From Hirudo medicinalis (taxonomy: Eukaryota; Annelida; Clitellata; Hirudinida; Hirudinidae), in NCBI GenBank assembly GCA_011800805.1, contig MPNW01000365.1, positions 1 to 64,000 on the forward strand: a stretch of 64,000 nt of DNA, given 5' to 3'. This document shows positions 1-16,248 of the stretch, one piece after another. The translations under genes and the position numbers were made by a program. The notes beneath the pieces are model-generated. The model was not told where the DNA came from and ran no database searches. It was given only the letters and a program-made list of their open reading frames with translations. The first letter of the stretch is position 1. Each line of letters opens with the position of its first letter.

Positions 1-1019
1 TTCAGTGAAAGAAAGGAAGGCGAACACGAAGCAAGCAGACGCATGAAGACACAATTCATGGTTGAATTTTCACAGGTTGAAATGATAGTGCTTGTTGTCT
101 GGTGATGGCATTGGTAATTACATCTTGGATGTGTTGCAATAGGTTGAAAAGGAGCAAATTCTTATCATCGGTGCCACGAACAGACCTTTTGACCTTGATG
201 ATGCTGTACTTAGGTGAACTTTGATGAAAATTGTTTTGTAACTCAAGGACAATAATTAATTAACCAGTCTAATGGATTGTTAAATATCATTTCCCCATAA
301 ATTATAAAATGGACATTCAAAGCCCGTCATTACCCTTCATTTCCTTGACCGCTTGCAGGCGCTTTTCAAAGCGGATCTATGTTCCGATGCCCGACTCGAA
401 AACCAGATTCGCCCTTCTTGAAAATCTCCTCCAGAAGCAAAACTGTTCAATTCCTAAAGCAGATATTGAGAAAGTAGCAAGGTGGGAGGATGAAGATCTT
501 AGATTCTCTTAAATACAAACGGAGAGGTGGGGTCGAGAATGAGTAGAAATATTCACTGCTTTGTTTATTCTTAGACTCACTGAGGGATATTCTGCCAGTG
601 ATCTCACGTCATTGGCCAAAGATGCTGCCATGGGTCCAATAAGAGGTGGGTTTTGGTTGCTGGTTATTAGGAGGATTATCATCTTTTTGAATCTTAATTT
701 CGATCCTCATAATAACATGTTTATTCTGTCACAACTCAATCGTTTCTTTTTGTACATCAGAGTTAGAACTTAATCAAATCAAGCGAGTGGATGCAAATAA
801 GGTATGTTAGTTTGATATTTGTTGACACCTGCATCGACCAAACCCTTAGTAAGCTATTGCAAACCATAACAAGACATTTCTCTCCCCAATCAGCTTCGAG
901 ACATTCAATTAAACGACTTCAAGGACTCGCTTCGCCGAATACGACCGAGCGTTCCAAAGGAGACCCTGGACCAATTGGAGAAGTGGAACGTGCTTTATGG
1001 AGACACCAGTGCCAATTGA
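1..1019 (+). CDS. SPAST: Spastin, C-terminal part (AAA ATPase, microtubule severing); 5' end outside window
   Basis: Exons by phase: <1-75, 143-213, 359-481, 575-645, 761-801, 894-1019 (TGA stop). The frame opens with FSERKEGEHEASRRMKTQF, the segment just after Walker B in spastin. Next come sensor 1 (IIGATNRPFDLDDAVLR), the RRF..R.Y region, the small AAA subdomain (LTEGYSASDLTSLAKDAAMG, PIR) and the spastin C-terminal helix ending WNVLYGDTSAN. All junctions are GT-AG and phases agree. Known role of the family: hexameric ATP-driven severing of microtubules. The N-terminal MIT domain and Walker A/B lie to the left of the window. It is convergent with NDUFAF7, 566 bp from stop to stop. The final residues and the one-for-one match to the spastin small domain favour spastin over katanin or fidgetin, though a spastin paralogue is possible. 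Confidence 0.92.
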
Positions 1020-1585
1020 AAATCAGTGACTTAATCATGTGCTGAGTTGGAGCTGACCTTCAATGTCACCTTGAATATTTTATCAGTCATCTTAAAATGC
1101 TAGCATGAATTGTAACTAAGATCCATCACATCAAATATCTTGCAATACGTCGTTTTTTCCCAAACTCTTCTTGCACGTGCTTGACCTTAGGTGATAAATT
1201 GTTTTTTAACTATTTTGTGACCATATGGTTTCATATTTTCCAAAATGAAAGTGCTCATCATCATCATCAGTGTATTCTTTCAGTCACTTTCTGATTCTAA
1301 AGCAGGGTTCTCAGTGGAGTCAATGTTTTCACATGATCTGAACAGGTTGTAACCTGGTTCAAATACTTTACATGTAAGGAATTTTAAAAAGATAGGCATC
1401 GATGTGATGAGGTGTCCATAGTTTTCATGTTTATTTTTTCACGAAAAGACATTTTTGGTAACTCATTCTCAATAAGAAATGACCAGTTTCAGATGAATTT
1501 AGTGCAATAAGATCATCAAACTAGAAAGTATTCGAAATAAATTCTACAAACAAACATAACATCGTTTAGGATGCATGCACATTCA

Positions 1586-5658
<4,073 letters not shown>

Positions 5659-6308
5659 GATGACAACGGAGGAATGTTGTGCTTTTAAAAGTAAATCTAA
5701 ATTTAGATCTAACAAAATTGTTCTGCAAATCATTTATTTAGCGCATTAAATTAACCATTTCCAAGTAATTGAAATTAAATAAAAACCTGGTTTAAAATTT
5801 TAAAATTCCAATTTGATAGCATTGCTTTAAAGAATTTTGTACTTTTAATAATATTTTTGGCATGCAGGTTGGCTAAATGGGTTGCGTTCCCTAAAGGATA
5901 GTTTAATCTGTATTCTATTGGTACTCATATATGTACTCATGCTTGTACTTATACTCAAACCAAGTCTGGTTTCTACGCGTTGATTTTTCTCATACAAGAT
6001 TCTTTCGTTGTTTGTATCCATTTCTAAAGCAAGCGTTGTAAATTCTTGTCCTCTAACATTTATTTTAAAGCTAAGGGAATATTTATTTGGATATCTTAGT
6101 GATTCCAATTTTGTTTTCCAATTGTTGATAGAAATACAGCCTGTTTCTTCTAAATAGAATTCTGGAAAGAAATCTCCGTTTCGCAATAGTTGGCGGTTGG
6201 CCTTTTTAATAAATCACTGTAATGCTCGAGTGTGACCAGGACTTGATTCATTTGACTTTTTACTGTGAAACTAAAATGAAAGGAGACAATTTCTATCAAA
6301 AAGATCTA

Positions 6309-6490
6309 ATTTTATTCAGTGCCGGATTTAGGCATGGTCGGGATTTGCCACTGCTCAGGGCCTCCGTCAACCAAAGAAGTCTTTTTTTGCTCAGTGGAGG
6401 GGGAAATAGGACTGGCACAGTGGTTTCTGGATCTCCACTACCACACTGCAACGGGGCCTCCACCTCGGTAAATCCGGCTCTGATTTTATT
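6309..6490. mobile_element. hAT-type MITE with perfect 8-bp target site duplication
   Basis: A 166-bp element (6317-6482) begins CAGTGCCGGATTTA and ends TAAATCCGGCTCTG, a 14-bp inverted repeat with one mismatch. It is flanked by perfect direct copies of ATTTTATT at 6309-6316 and 6483-6490. Eight-base duplications with CAG-type termini are the signature of the hAT superfamily. There is no coding capacity, so it is a non-autonomous element. A related copy is at 55461-55595. Confidence 0.8.
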
Positions 6491-6493
6491 GGA

Positions 6494-6606
6494 GCCTAGA
6501 GGCGTAGCTAGGGGTTTCAGGGTGCTAGGGGCACCCTGGGCAAAACTGATAATTTGGTGTCCCCGCTCAACATTACTAAATGGCGACCCACTAGGCCACT
6601 GCCTCT
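6494..6606. repeat. Possible second terminal-inverted-repeat remnant beside the MITE
   Basis: The stretch starts AGAGGCGTAGCTAGGGG and ends in sequence whose reverse complement reads AGAGGCAGTGGCCTAG, an imperfect inverted pair. GGCGTAGCTAGG ends resemble hAT termini. No target duplication was found, so this call is weak. Confidence 0.3.
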
Positions 6607-7987
6607 CAGAAAAATTTCATAATTCTATTTTTATTTTTCACGAATTAATATTTGATCGCCTCGAATTTCAAATATCCTTTTTTAGGTAGTAAAAGTTTTG
6701 ATTGAGCTGTATATGTTCACCTTTTTTTTTTAATTTGGACGCTTAAAATGACAATTAAGGACTATAAGCCGACCAATTGACCAATGTTTGTGGTTCAGCG
6801 TTTTACATGAAGTTCTCAACTTTTAAGGAGTTTCACTCCCATTGCGGTTCGTTGTTAACTGATTTCTCCCTTGCAGAGCAACAAGAAGCAACATTTCCTT
6901 AGCTGAATGGTTTAAAAGTGAAAAGAGAATATCCATCGTTATGATTACTGCATTTATTCAATTTATTCAAGCCTTTAGAGTATTTTTTAGAGTATTTATA
7001 ATTCAGTTATAATAATTTCATTCCCACTAAATTTATTATGGAATTATTAATATGGAATATTAATTTAAATAAGAATATTTAATTTAATATAAATTTAATA
7101 TGGAATATAAAAATTGCTTAAAACATTTTTTAGTTTTAGTCTGAAAGACTAACAAACCTGCTCAACTCCATACTCCTGGAAACATGCACCTGGAAACATG
7201 TCCCTAAATTGTTCGTGGCCTCAGGAAGACATTAAATGTCTCACTTCGCCTCCGGACGACGGTTTCTATTTTTAGAAGCACATCGCGTGATATGACATGC
7301 TTAACCTATTTAACCTTATCTCTTTTTTATGTTATTAGCATATTCATTCATCCGGCCATTCTTTCACTCACTCAGTCATTTAATCAGTCAGTTAGCCGGT
7401 TCTCCATCTATCTACCATCCATCCATCCATTCGATCCAGACCAATAAGGATGTTCTTACACTGAATAGGTGGATCAGATGTACAGGTAACACTACCTGTG
7501 AGATGAATCCTTCAGATGCGTTAGGTGTATCATCACTCATTTGTCTTTGAACATCAGAGACTTAGGTGTACAATTGGAAAAGACGGAAATCAACGGATTA
7601 ACAATTTCATTAGCATGTGACATTTAACACATCAACGTCATCATCATCGTCGTCATCGTCGTTGGTTAGAATTTTAATGAATGTCAGGAAGTAACTCGCA
7701 CCTGAGTGGCGAATTGTTAGAACAGTAAACGAAAAAAATCGTTTTTTTTTAATTATAAAGATCTAGGACATAAGTATTGATAAACATTATCAACCATTAC
7801 CAACGTCATCATCTTCATCATCACTAGCGTCATCATCATCTTCATCATCACCAACATCTTCGAATAGTCATCGTCTCCATTAATAACTACCGACACCCAC
7901 CGATTCCAACTTGAAATAAATTTTTGAGGAGAAGGAATAAGTTATCAGAAAGGATGAACTGGTCAGAAATTAGAAGGAAGAAAGTAC

Positions 7988-8017
7988 GGATGGATGGATG
8001 GATGGATGGATGGATGG
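7988..8017. repeat. (TGGA)n microsatellite
   Basis: About seven consecutive tetranucleotide units upstream of the PP1 gene. Confidence 0.9.
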
Positions 8018-8225
8018 GTGGCTAGATGGATGAATGAAAGTAGTGCTATTTATAAACTCAACGGAGGGATTCCCTTATAAAATAAATATCTCACATTGAT
8101 GAAGTACGTCGGACAATAGCATTACGAATATTACGTAATATTATAATTATTAAATGTTCATAAGTCAAATTCACCAATAAATTATTTTATTAAGCAATTG
8201 TTTCAATTGATTTCTTGGTGACTTG

Positions 8226-11200
8226 ATGAATACTTCAAAGTTAGACGTTGATCTGATCATCGAGGAACTGTTATCACTCAAGGAAAGCTCGGGGAAGCAG
8301 GTTGGTTCTTGGCCTTGTGGATAGAATCAAATGTGTTGTTAAAAATTATCAAGATTACATTGTAAGTATTAATAACAATAATAAATATTACTAACTATTA
8401 TTATTAAGATGAAAAGGTTTATAATAATAATAAATATGGATTGTATTTCATAATAAATACAAATGCGATAACATATTGCAAAGAATCATTTCCATTCTTG
8501 AGTTTTCACACCTAAACGTGGAAATAAATGTTTTTACGCCAATAATTTCGTTATTTAAAATTTACTTTTCTTGGTTGAGAAATTATTGAATTAATTATGA
8601 TAATGCTATTATTGAATTAATTATGATAATACAAGTATTGAATTAATTATGATAATATAAGTATTGAATTAATTATGATAATGCAATTATTGATAATTAA
8701 ATATGATTATGTAATTATTGTTTTTTATCGTTTAAAAATTTACTTCTGATTAAATTTGAGTGGTCTTCGAAATGGTGAGACACCAGCGATATTATGAATA
8801 ATTGCTGAATTGCCCGAGAAATAATTCGGGAAAAATTACATGAAAATATTCATTGAGTGCGATGAATTGATGTAATGAATAATTCATTGAATTGATGTAA
8901 TGAATAATTCATTGAATTGATGTAATGAATAATTCATTGAATTGATGTAATGAATAATTCATTGAATTGGTGTAATGAATAATTCATTGGCTTGCTTTTT
9001 CATCCTGATGTTCAGAAATTACTTTTCGACGACACGTGTTTGTAACGCTTAGGAATTGCTTCGGTTGAATGCTGAATTCATTTTGGCTCCATTTTGTCTG
9101 AATATCTCGTGAAACTATTCAAACTAATTGTAAGAAGTCTGTGATGATTAAGAAATTAATCATCCTCGTATTAAATGTTTTATTTCAAATTCATTATTTA
9201 AATGTTTTATTTCAAATTCATTATTTCTGTCGATGAAATTAGTTTTGTTCAAATAATCGTTGGTACTTTTAATTATTTTATTTGATCGGAACATTTAATC
9301 CTGGATTATTATTGATGTCATTGAAAAGCTTGAAAGACAATTTTTATGCGGACTTATTTTATGACGATTAAATCTTTCAAAGTCTCGAAATTAATTTCTG
9401 GACTTTCATCGATCCTCTCTTAAAAAGTGAGGTTGTGCTGGTGCTCGAGTGACTTCGTAGGTAAAGGTTTTATGGAGGTGTTGACATCCAGGAGGCTATA
9501 AATAAAAGCTATCTAATCGTTTGAGGTTGAAAAACAGCACCAGACATCTAAGTAATTGTTCAGGTGATACTAACTTAAAATAAATGTTTAACTTTAAACA
9601 AATTTAATTACGCAACAAATAGCTATAAACGAAAAAAACAGGGCACCGACTTCTCAAATTTCTGCTTAATCATGCTGCTAAATAATCAATTCTGCTAAAA
9701 ATGATGTTATAATGCAAACCGATTCAGCGAGTGTTTAAATCACAACCACCTGTCATTAACACATCATTCCTTATTGGTGACGATCCAACCGATCCAGTTT
9801 CGTTAATTCCCCACAACTCCAGGCCAATCTGCCAGAAATCAGCATCAGGCAGCTGTGCTCAGCTTCCAGAGAAATCTTCCTCAGCCAGCCAACCTTGGTG
9901 GAACTGGCATCACCTGTCAACATTTGCGGCGATATCCACGGACAATTTGGTGACCTCCTCAGACACCTGGACAAGTGCGGTTATCCACCTGAAGCAAACT
10001 ACCTGTTCCTCGGTGATTACGTAGACAGGTGAGTGGGCTATTTTAAGAAGATTTATTCTACTGAGGTCTATTTTTAGAAAGCAAAATAATTGTAAAGAAA
10101 ATTGTAATTACTACAACAAAGAACTAGGTTCGTTGTCAGGGTAACGGTGATTACGATTTTGACGACGAGGATGATGATGATGACGAAGACGACGACGATT
10201 ATGACGATGATAATGATGATGACGATAGTAGCTGGAAGAAGTTATCATGAAAACAAAAAACAAGCCAATGCAATTCCAGTTGGAAAGCCGTTCCATCAAT
10301 CATCTTGTGATCGCTAAAAATCAATTTGATTTATTTCCACTTCCCTCACCTGGAGTGGCTAATGGAATATTCTGACCTGTAAGGTCTCGTGGACTGCTTC
10401 TAATGAAAAACTCATTAATACTTCTCAGGCCTCATGTGTGGATCAAAGGCAGTTTTCTTTACTGGCGCAATAATGTTGTAATAATATTGGTTTTAATTAA
10501 CACCTCCTGGTTGTGTGATGACACGCGATGCAAATAGTGTCCTGCATGAATGCGTGGTTTTAAAGACGTTGGTTATTGCTGTTTCGCTGGGATTAATTAA
10601 ACTTAAAAATTAAAATTAAATGTAAAGTGTGCTTTCACTGTGAAAGCATATCTTAAAATTACATCTTTAACGTGAAAGTTTATAATTAAAATAATTTATT
10701 TATTTAATGAAAATCACAAATTTAAAAAGTTTTTTTTCTCTAGTTTGCTGAACAATTCATCTAATAAACCGTGGTCATTGCACATCGCTAAAATTTGTGT
10801 ACAAAAGGACAGTCCGGAGGGATGTACTCCTGCTGATGGGCTGCATGTTCAAATGAAATGATTCAAAGCTGAATGTCAAACAAAGGAATCAATCAGAAGT
10901 ACAAAAATGTAAAGCAGCAGTTCAAACAACAGAAATTGGACGCACGACGGAAAATCCACATGAGATGATTAACTTATTCAAAATACATGATTTGTAAGAA
11001 TGTTTGAATATGGATGTGGACTCGGAAGATACAATGTTGGCGGGAATCGAAGAAAATATGCGAGGGTCAGAACTCATTTCAATGAAAATTTTTGAGCTTG
11101 GTACGAGAAGCTTCAGGTTTATATTTGTCCGAAGAACGCAAACCAAAAGAATGAATATCCGATGAACGTGCAAAAAATATGTTTAATGATTGAGGTAATA

Positions 11201-11837
11201 GATTGTTGGCACATTTGAAAATGAAGATGGCAGTCAGAAAGTCATTTATTTGTTATTGATTGTTATTTATTATTTATTATTCGTTATTTATTATTGGTCT
11301 TAAATGTTCACCTTCGTGAAGATTCAATCTACATCGATGTCTTCCTACTTTTCATTTTAAAACTGTAATTGTTTCAACTCAGTTCAACAACAAATGATTG
11401 TCCAATAATGGATAACATAAGTTGTTCAAAACGAACATAATTTCCTGTTAAATGTGGTTAATATCACATAATTAACAATAAATTTGACAATCAATTAACA
11501 TAATTACTCCTGAAACAAATAGTGAATCTCAATTTTATTATTTTCAACATTTAATTCAAGTTAATTGACATATTCGTGTTTCCATTAAAGCTATGAAAAT
11601 ATTTTTATAAAATACAAATTTTAAATTGCTTAAATTTTAATTCCATTTCAGAGGCAAGAGATCCTTAGAAACAATATGTCTTGTTTTAGCTTACAAAGTA
11701 AAATATCCTGACAATATTTTTCTCCTCAGGGGCAACCATGAATGCGCCAGCATCAACAGGTGAATATCAAAACAATAACAACTATAACCACAACAACAAC
11801 ATATATAGCATAATATAACAGCGAAACTATTTTTTTG

Positions 11838-11868
<31 letters not shown>

Positions 11869-14800
11869 CATTCTTAGCACTAACATATAAAGGTTCTTTT
11901 GTTAGCTGCCAGTTGCTCCGTAGAATATAACTCGGTACAATTTACATTTGCCTTAAACTATTGAACAAAGTAGGAATTACATTAAAGCATGCACATTTAT
12001 TTACGTAAAAACTTTGTCGTTGTTGAGAAACTTGACTCTGAAATGAATATTCAACAGCAAATAAGTGAATAAGAAGTAGTAGCGAACGAAAGCATTTTAA
12101 TTTCGATTCTATTTATAAACTTTTCAATGTAAAATAAAATAAAAATTGATTGTAATTCCAAGAATTTACGGCTTCTACGATGAATGCAAAAGACGTTACA
12201 ACATCAAGTTGTGGAAGGCATTCACAGATTGTTTCAACACGCTTCCTATTGGTTATCATTCATTAATATTCATTATGAAATTATGATAAATTTTTAGTCA
12301 TTATCACGAATCATTCAGTAGCCAACTATTATTAATGTTTACCAGTAAGCAATAAATTTGCAATGTTGTATTGTTATAAAAGTGGTTGAGCTTGGCAATT
12401 GTTGAATGTGTGATTCCGTTGCAAAGTTAAAAAGTTAACGACTTGTACGTCAACTCCGATGAATGCAACATTTTTAATGAACTCGAAAACAGCTGCCACC
12501 GTCGAAAACACGATATTTTGCATCCATGGAGGACTCTCTCCTGAACTGAAGGACGTCAAACAGGTTTTTCGTTTATTTTCATTTGATTAATTTAGCCAGT
12601 AATTAAAATTCAAGCAATTAAAACCAGCTACTGTCGATAGAGAGGCCTCTAGACGTGCCAGACCACGGTCTTGTCTGTGACCTTTTGTGGTCTGACCCTG
12701 ACGAGGACATCACTGGATGGGGGGAGAACGACAGAGGTGTGTCCTTCACCTTCGGAGGGGATGTTGTCAAAGAATTTCTCAAAACACAAAACTTCAGCTT
12801 GATCGTTAGGGCACACCAGGTGATCATGTCGATTTGATATAGAAATCACAATTCCATGGGCGTAAATCCAAACGGGGCTTGTCGGGCTGTGGCCCCATAA
12901 ATATTTTGCTTGGTAGAGATAGCTATAGAAATAGCATGGCCANNNNNNNNNNNNNNNNNNNNNNNNNNNNNNNNNNNNNNNNNNNNNNNNNNNNNNNNNN
13001 NNNNNNNNNNNNNNNNNNNNNNNNNNNNNNNNNNNNNNNNNNNNNNNNNNNNNNNNNNNNNNNNNNNNNNNNNNNNNNNNNNNNNNNNNNNNNNNNNNNN
13101 NNNNNNNNNNNNNNNNNNNNNNNNNNNNNNNNNNNNNNNNNNNNNNNNNNNNNNNNNNNNNNNNNNNNNNNNNNNATCTCACTTGAATCTGAAGAAATTT
13201 AGAGGTGGCTACAGAAATAAATGTTTTCATAAAATCGAGAATGCCTCGATGTTATTTTGAATGCTTGTCGTGGAGCTTTTAAAATATTTAGCTGCAGGAT
13301 ACACACAGTGATGGTTTTGTAATGCTGTTTCATTGCTTGATTATTGCCAGATGTAACAAAATGTACTATTACAATTATTCTGGTAACCTCTTCCCATTTG
13401 TAACCTGACACTGTTGAATAATTTAATTTAATTTAAATTTCTGGCTAAACTCTGTTAAAATTTATTGATGTTGACTGGAATGAAAATGAAATGAAAATCA
13501 CCATGAAGACCATAATAAATTAAATGCTATACAAATTTAAAAGCTATAAATTTATCAATAAGAATAATTTTAAAACATAGGCATCAAGTGAGCTTGTATC
13601 CGATGCAGTTTCAAAGGTTGCCAGTGAGATTATTATATTTGCTGAAAAATATTTGCATAAATTCCAAGCTCGTGATGACTACAAAAGAATTGTTGGAGTT
13701 GACAATCATGTTCTTAGGAGGCGCACTACCAAAAGAAATTTCATTCAAAGCACCAGCCAGACTTAATCGAGCTAAGTGGCAAAATCCATTTAGCCATTGA
13801 AGATTTGAGGTTCAGAGAACAGTTCAAGATGGCAAATCAAGAAGATAAAGGAATTGCAGACATCTGTATGTTTACAGTTTTGTTGCATGTCAAAGCTTGG
13901 TTTCATGCATCAGCAGCACCCTCTGCTCCCCGTAATGATCTGGAGTTCTTCCGTGAAATGGATAATTATAAAGATCAAAGCAGAGATGGCAGAGATTTCA
14001 ACAAAGAAATTTATTCCAAGAAACTGGATGACTTTGTAACAGGGAGCACTCGCAGATTCTTCAGCATTAACGGCCTGCCATCGTATTTCCATGATAAAGA
14101 CGTGACATTGTGGTGAAAGCAACCAATCTGCCCAAGCCAGCTAGAAGCATGCGAGTTGTTATTGACATAGCTGAGTGTTGTGTTGCTCTAATTGGTGATT
14201 ACAACAAACAGCATACCAACGATGAAGAACAAAAACAGTTACTCTTGTTAATAGTCAAAGAATACTCAGTGCTACTCAGATAGAACAAATACTTTAAATA
14301 ATGTTTAGTGAATTTTTATGTTTAACTTTAGCAATGTTTATAGTTAATAAAAGTACAACTGTACTCTTGTATTATTTTGTTTAATAATAATAACAATAAT
14401 AATAAATAATAATAAAGCGAATTTGTATAGCGCCGTAAGCGTAAGAGGGCGCTTAAACCATTGATGTAGCGCAGCCTCACATGGGCGCTTTATGGTGGTG
14501 CAAGCTGGGTTGCGAACATGACACGTATAGATTTTTGCTTTAACTGTTGCTAAGTAATTTTTTATTCTACAATAAAATGTGAACAATAAGACAACTTTTC
14601 AACTTTTTGACTTCAATAAACTACAATTTGATTGATAAGGGCCACTAAAACACAGTAATTTCACATAAAATGTTTAATACTTATATGTGATACTAATATG
14701 TAATACATTAATACTTTAATGTGATACTAATATGTAATACATTAATACTTTAATGTGATACTAATATGTAATACATTAATACTTATATGTGATACTAATA

Positions 14801-16248
14801 TGTAATACATTAATACTTTAATGTGATACTAATATGTAATACATTAATACTTATATGTGATACTAATATGTAATACATTAATACTTATATGTGATACTAA
14901 TATGTAATACATTAATACTTTAATGTGATACTAATATGTAATACATTAATACTTTAATGTGATACTAATGAATCAATGAATTAAAAGGGTGCCCCACATA
15001 AAAATGCACAAAAAGAATTTTATATATATATATTTATTTATTATATTTATGTCATATTTTTCAACTATATATATATATATATATCGTATAGTATATCGTA
15101 TGGTATATTATTGTGCAGTATATATATATATATATTTATAAATATTACACAATTTGTTGAACGTTCAGCGATCAGACGAGGAATATTTGGTTCTTTTAAC
15201 ATTAGAAATCGATTGTTACCTTTAAAACGGTAACAATGAACTGCATATTTAAGTATACAATTGTGCTAATTTGCGTGATGCGAATTATTTAGCACAAAAT
15301 AACAAATTTTGTCATTTATGTTGTTGTTTAATTATAGCCCTACCAAAGTTGTTTGTAGATTGACGCCCCTGCTCAGTTCATAGAATTTGTGATTGGTCAG
15401 ACGAACCTGTTTCAAACACTCACATCACTTAACGATAATGTTTTTGTCCACAGGTTGTGGAAGATGGATATCAATTTTTCCAGCGAAGAAATGTTAGAAT
15501 TTTTGCGCCAATATGAATAATTGTGAGAGAATTTTCACACATACAAAAAATGTGTAGATTACCTCAGAAGAATGTTCCTTCTCGTGATGCTGCAGTCATA
15601 CTGTGTCGTGTTCGCAAACCAGCTTGCGCTTACACCGCCCTTGGAAAGAGGCGCTTTATCAATCGCGCTGCTCACGCTTATGGCGTATAAATGTATTGGA
15701 AATAGTTGATAAAAAATATTGATAGTATTTCGACCATCAGTTTCAAATATTTCGAGTCTTAAGCTGCAAACCTCTACTTAAGACTTTTGATTTAAATTAT
15801 TGGCAGTTATTTACCTAATAAAATAAACCATAATTCACTTTACAATGAGACATTATTTAATAGAAATTAATTTGTTTATTTCCCAGCTGGTGACGGTCTT
15901 CAGTGCTCCAAATTATTGTGGTGAATTTGACAACGCAGGTGCTGTCCTGGTTGTCACGGAAGAACTTATGTGCTCTTTCAAAATATTACCGGTTAATAGT
16001 CATTAATAAATTTTAGTGCTTAAATTTATATTATACGTAATAATATCGGTTGCAATCATGCCATCGTCGTTCGAAAATCAAAATGCATAGAACCGAGTTC
16101 TCTCTTCCTGCATTATCTATTCATAGAAATCAATTTCATGTTGTTCACTCTTAAACTCTTACTCTCGAAATGTCTAACTTGTATTTCGTTCCACCAGCCC
16201 AGCGAAAAGAGAAACTCTGTCACTGCTACCAAAGCAACGAAGAAATAA
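8226..16248 (+). CDS. PP1-type serine/threonine phosphatase catalytic subunit, divergent
   Basis: Nine exons: 8226-8300, 9823-10028, 11652-11759, 12163-12251, 12493-12563, 12628-12819, 15454-15492, 15887-15991, 16198-16248. They total 936 nt, or 311 aa. Exon 1 gives [16 protein letters not shown], which aligns with the PP1 N-terminus. All metal and catalytic signatures are present: [44 protein letters not shown] and [13 protein letters not shown]. The start of exon 2 was set by phase at the CAG before GCCAATCTGCC. The C-terminal tail is short ([17 protein letters not shown]) and lacks the TPPR Cdk site of canonical PP1. AATAAA sits at 16272-16277, 24 bp past the stop. Introns are long; intron 6 has a 233-base gap. 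It is PP1 rather than PP2A by overall pattern, but clearly a divergent paralogue. Confidence 0.92.
8585..8688. repeat. Tandem array, 26-bp unit, 4 copies
   Basis: In PP1 intron 1. Each unit begins ATTGAATTAATTATGATAAT, followed by a variable 6-bp end. Confidence 0.9.
8864..8988. repeat. Tandem array, 25-bp unit, 5 copies
   Basis: In PP1 intron 1. The unit contains the near-palindrome AATGAATAATTCATT. Copies are nearly identical; the last has one substitution. Confidence 0.92.
9172..9226. repeat. Direct duplication of a 27-bp segment
   Basis: Two adjacent copies of a segment starting TAAATGTTTTATTTCAAATT in PP1 intron 1. Confidence 0.85.
11838..11866. repeat. (TAA)n microsatellite
   Basis: A run of AAT/TAA trinucleotides in PP1 intron 3. 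Confidence 0.85.
12943..13175. other. Assembly gap (233 N)
   Basis: An unbroken run of N in PP1 intron 6, between exons 12628-12819 and 15454-15492. Any open frame crossing it is an artefact. Confidence 0.99.
13560..14300 (+). pseudogene. Decayed transposon-associated protein remnant (copy A)
   Basis: In PP1 intron 6. Open segments at about 13560-13800 and 13805-14280 shift frame and contain stops. The readable part includes [40 protein letters not shown] and [20 protein letters not shown], followed by [12 protein letters not shown]. From memory this resembles a high-copy, uncharacterised, transposon-associated protein family of invertebrates whose C-terminus has a DFV..T..LF...GLP block and a RVV.D.AERGVALI...N..LT.DEEQ block. 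No search was possible. A second decayed copy on the opposite strand covers the adjoining N-terminal part at about 21440-22160. Confidence 0.55.
14410..14528 (-). repeat. SINE-like short repeat, copy 1
   Basis: Read on the minus strand it begins GTGTCATGTTCGCAACCCAG and ends in GCGCTATACAAATTCGC followed by a TTA-rich tail. Copy 2, in the opposite orientation, is at 15603-15692. The GGCGCTATA...(ATT)n end is the common tail of non-LTR-mobilised repeats and resembles the end of the retrotransposon near 29.2 kb. Confidence 0.6.
14664..14968. repeat. Tandem array, 34-bp unit, about 9 copies
   Basis: In PP1 intron 6. Units share GTGATACTAATATGTAATAC, followed by ATTAATACTT and a variable TTAA or ATAT end. 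Copies with the two end types are interleaved. Confidence 0.93.
15024..15140. repeat. TA-rich simple repeats
   Basis: Several (TA)n runs separated by short TATCGTATAGTATATCG-like sequence in PP1 intron 6. Confidence 0.85.
15603..15692 (+). repeat. SINE-like short repeat, copy 2
   Basis: Begins GTGTCGTGTTCGCAAACCAG and ends GCTTATGGCGTATAAATG. It matches the reverse complement of the repeat at 14410-14528 with internal differences. Confidence 0.6.

Larger units (their letters stand above)
5660..8225. other. Spacer between divergent NDUFAF7 and PP1 genes
   Basis: About 2.6 kb between two divergent start codons, so it probably holds both promoters. It contains the MITE at 6317-6482, a second possible repeat remnant at about 6495-6606, and a (TGGA)n microsatellite at about 7988-8017. 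The longest open frame is 5845-6186 on the minus strand (113 codons). I recognise no family in it and do not call it a gene. Confidence 0.7.

Noticed and set aside
12649..13260. Long frames spanning the N gap
   Set aside because: Artefacts of 233 unknown bases translated as X; the flanks are PP1 exon 6 in the wrong strand/frame and intron.
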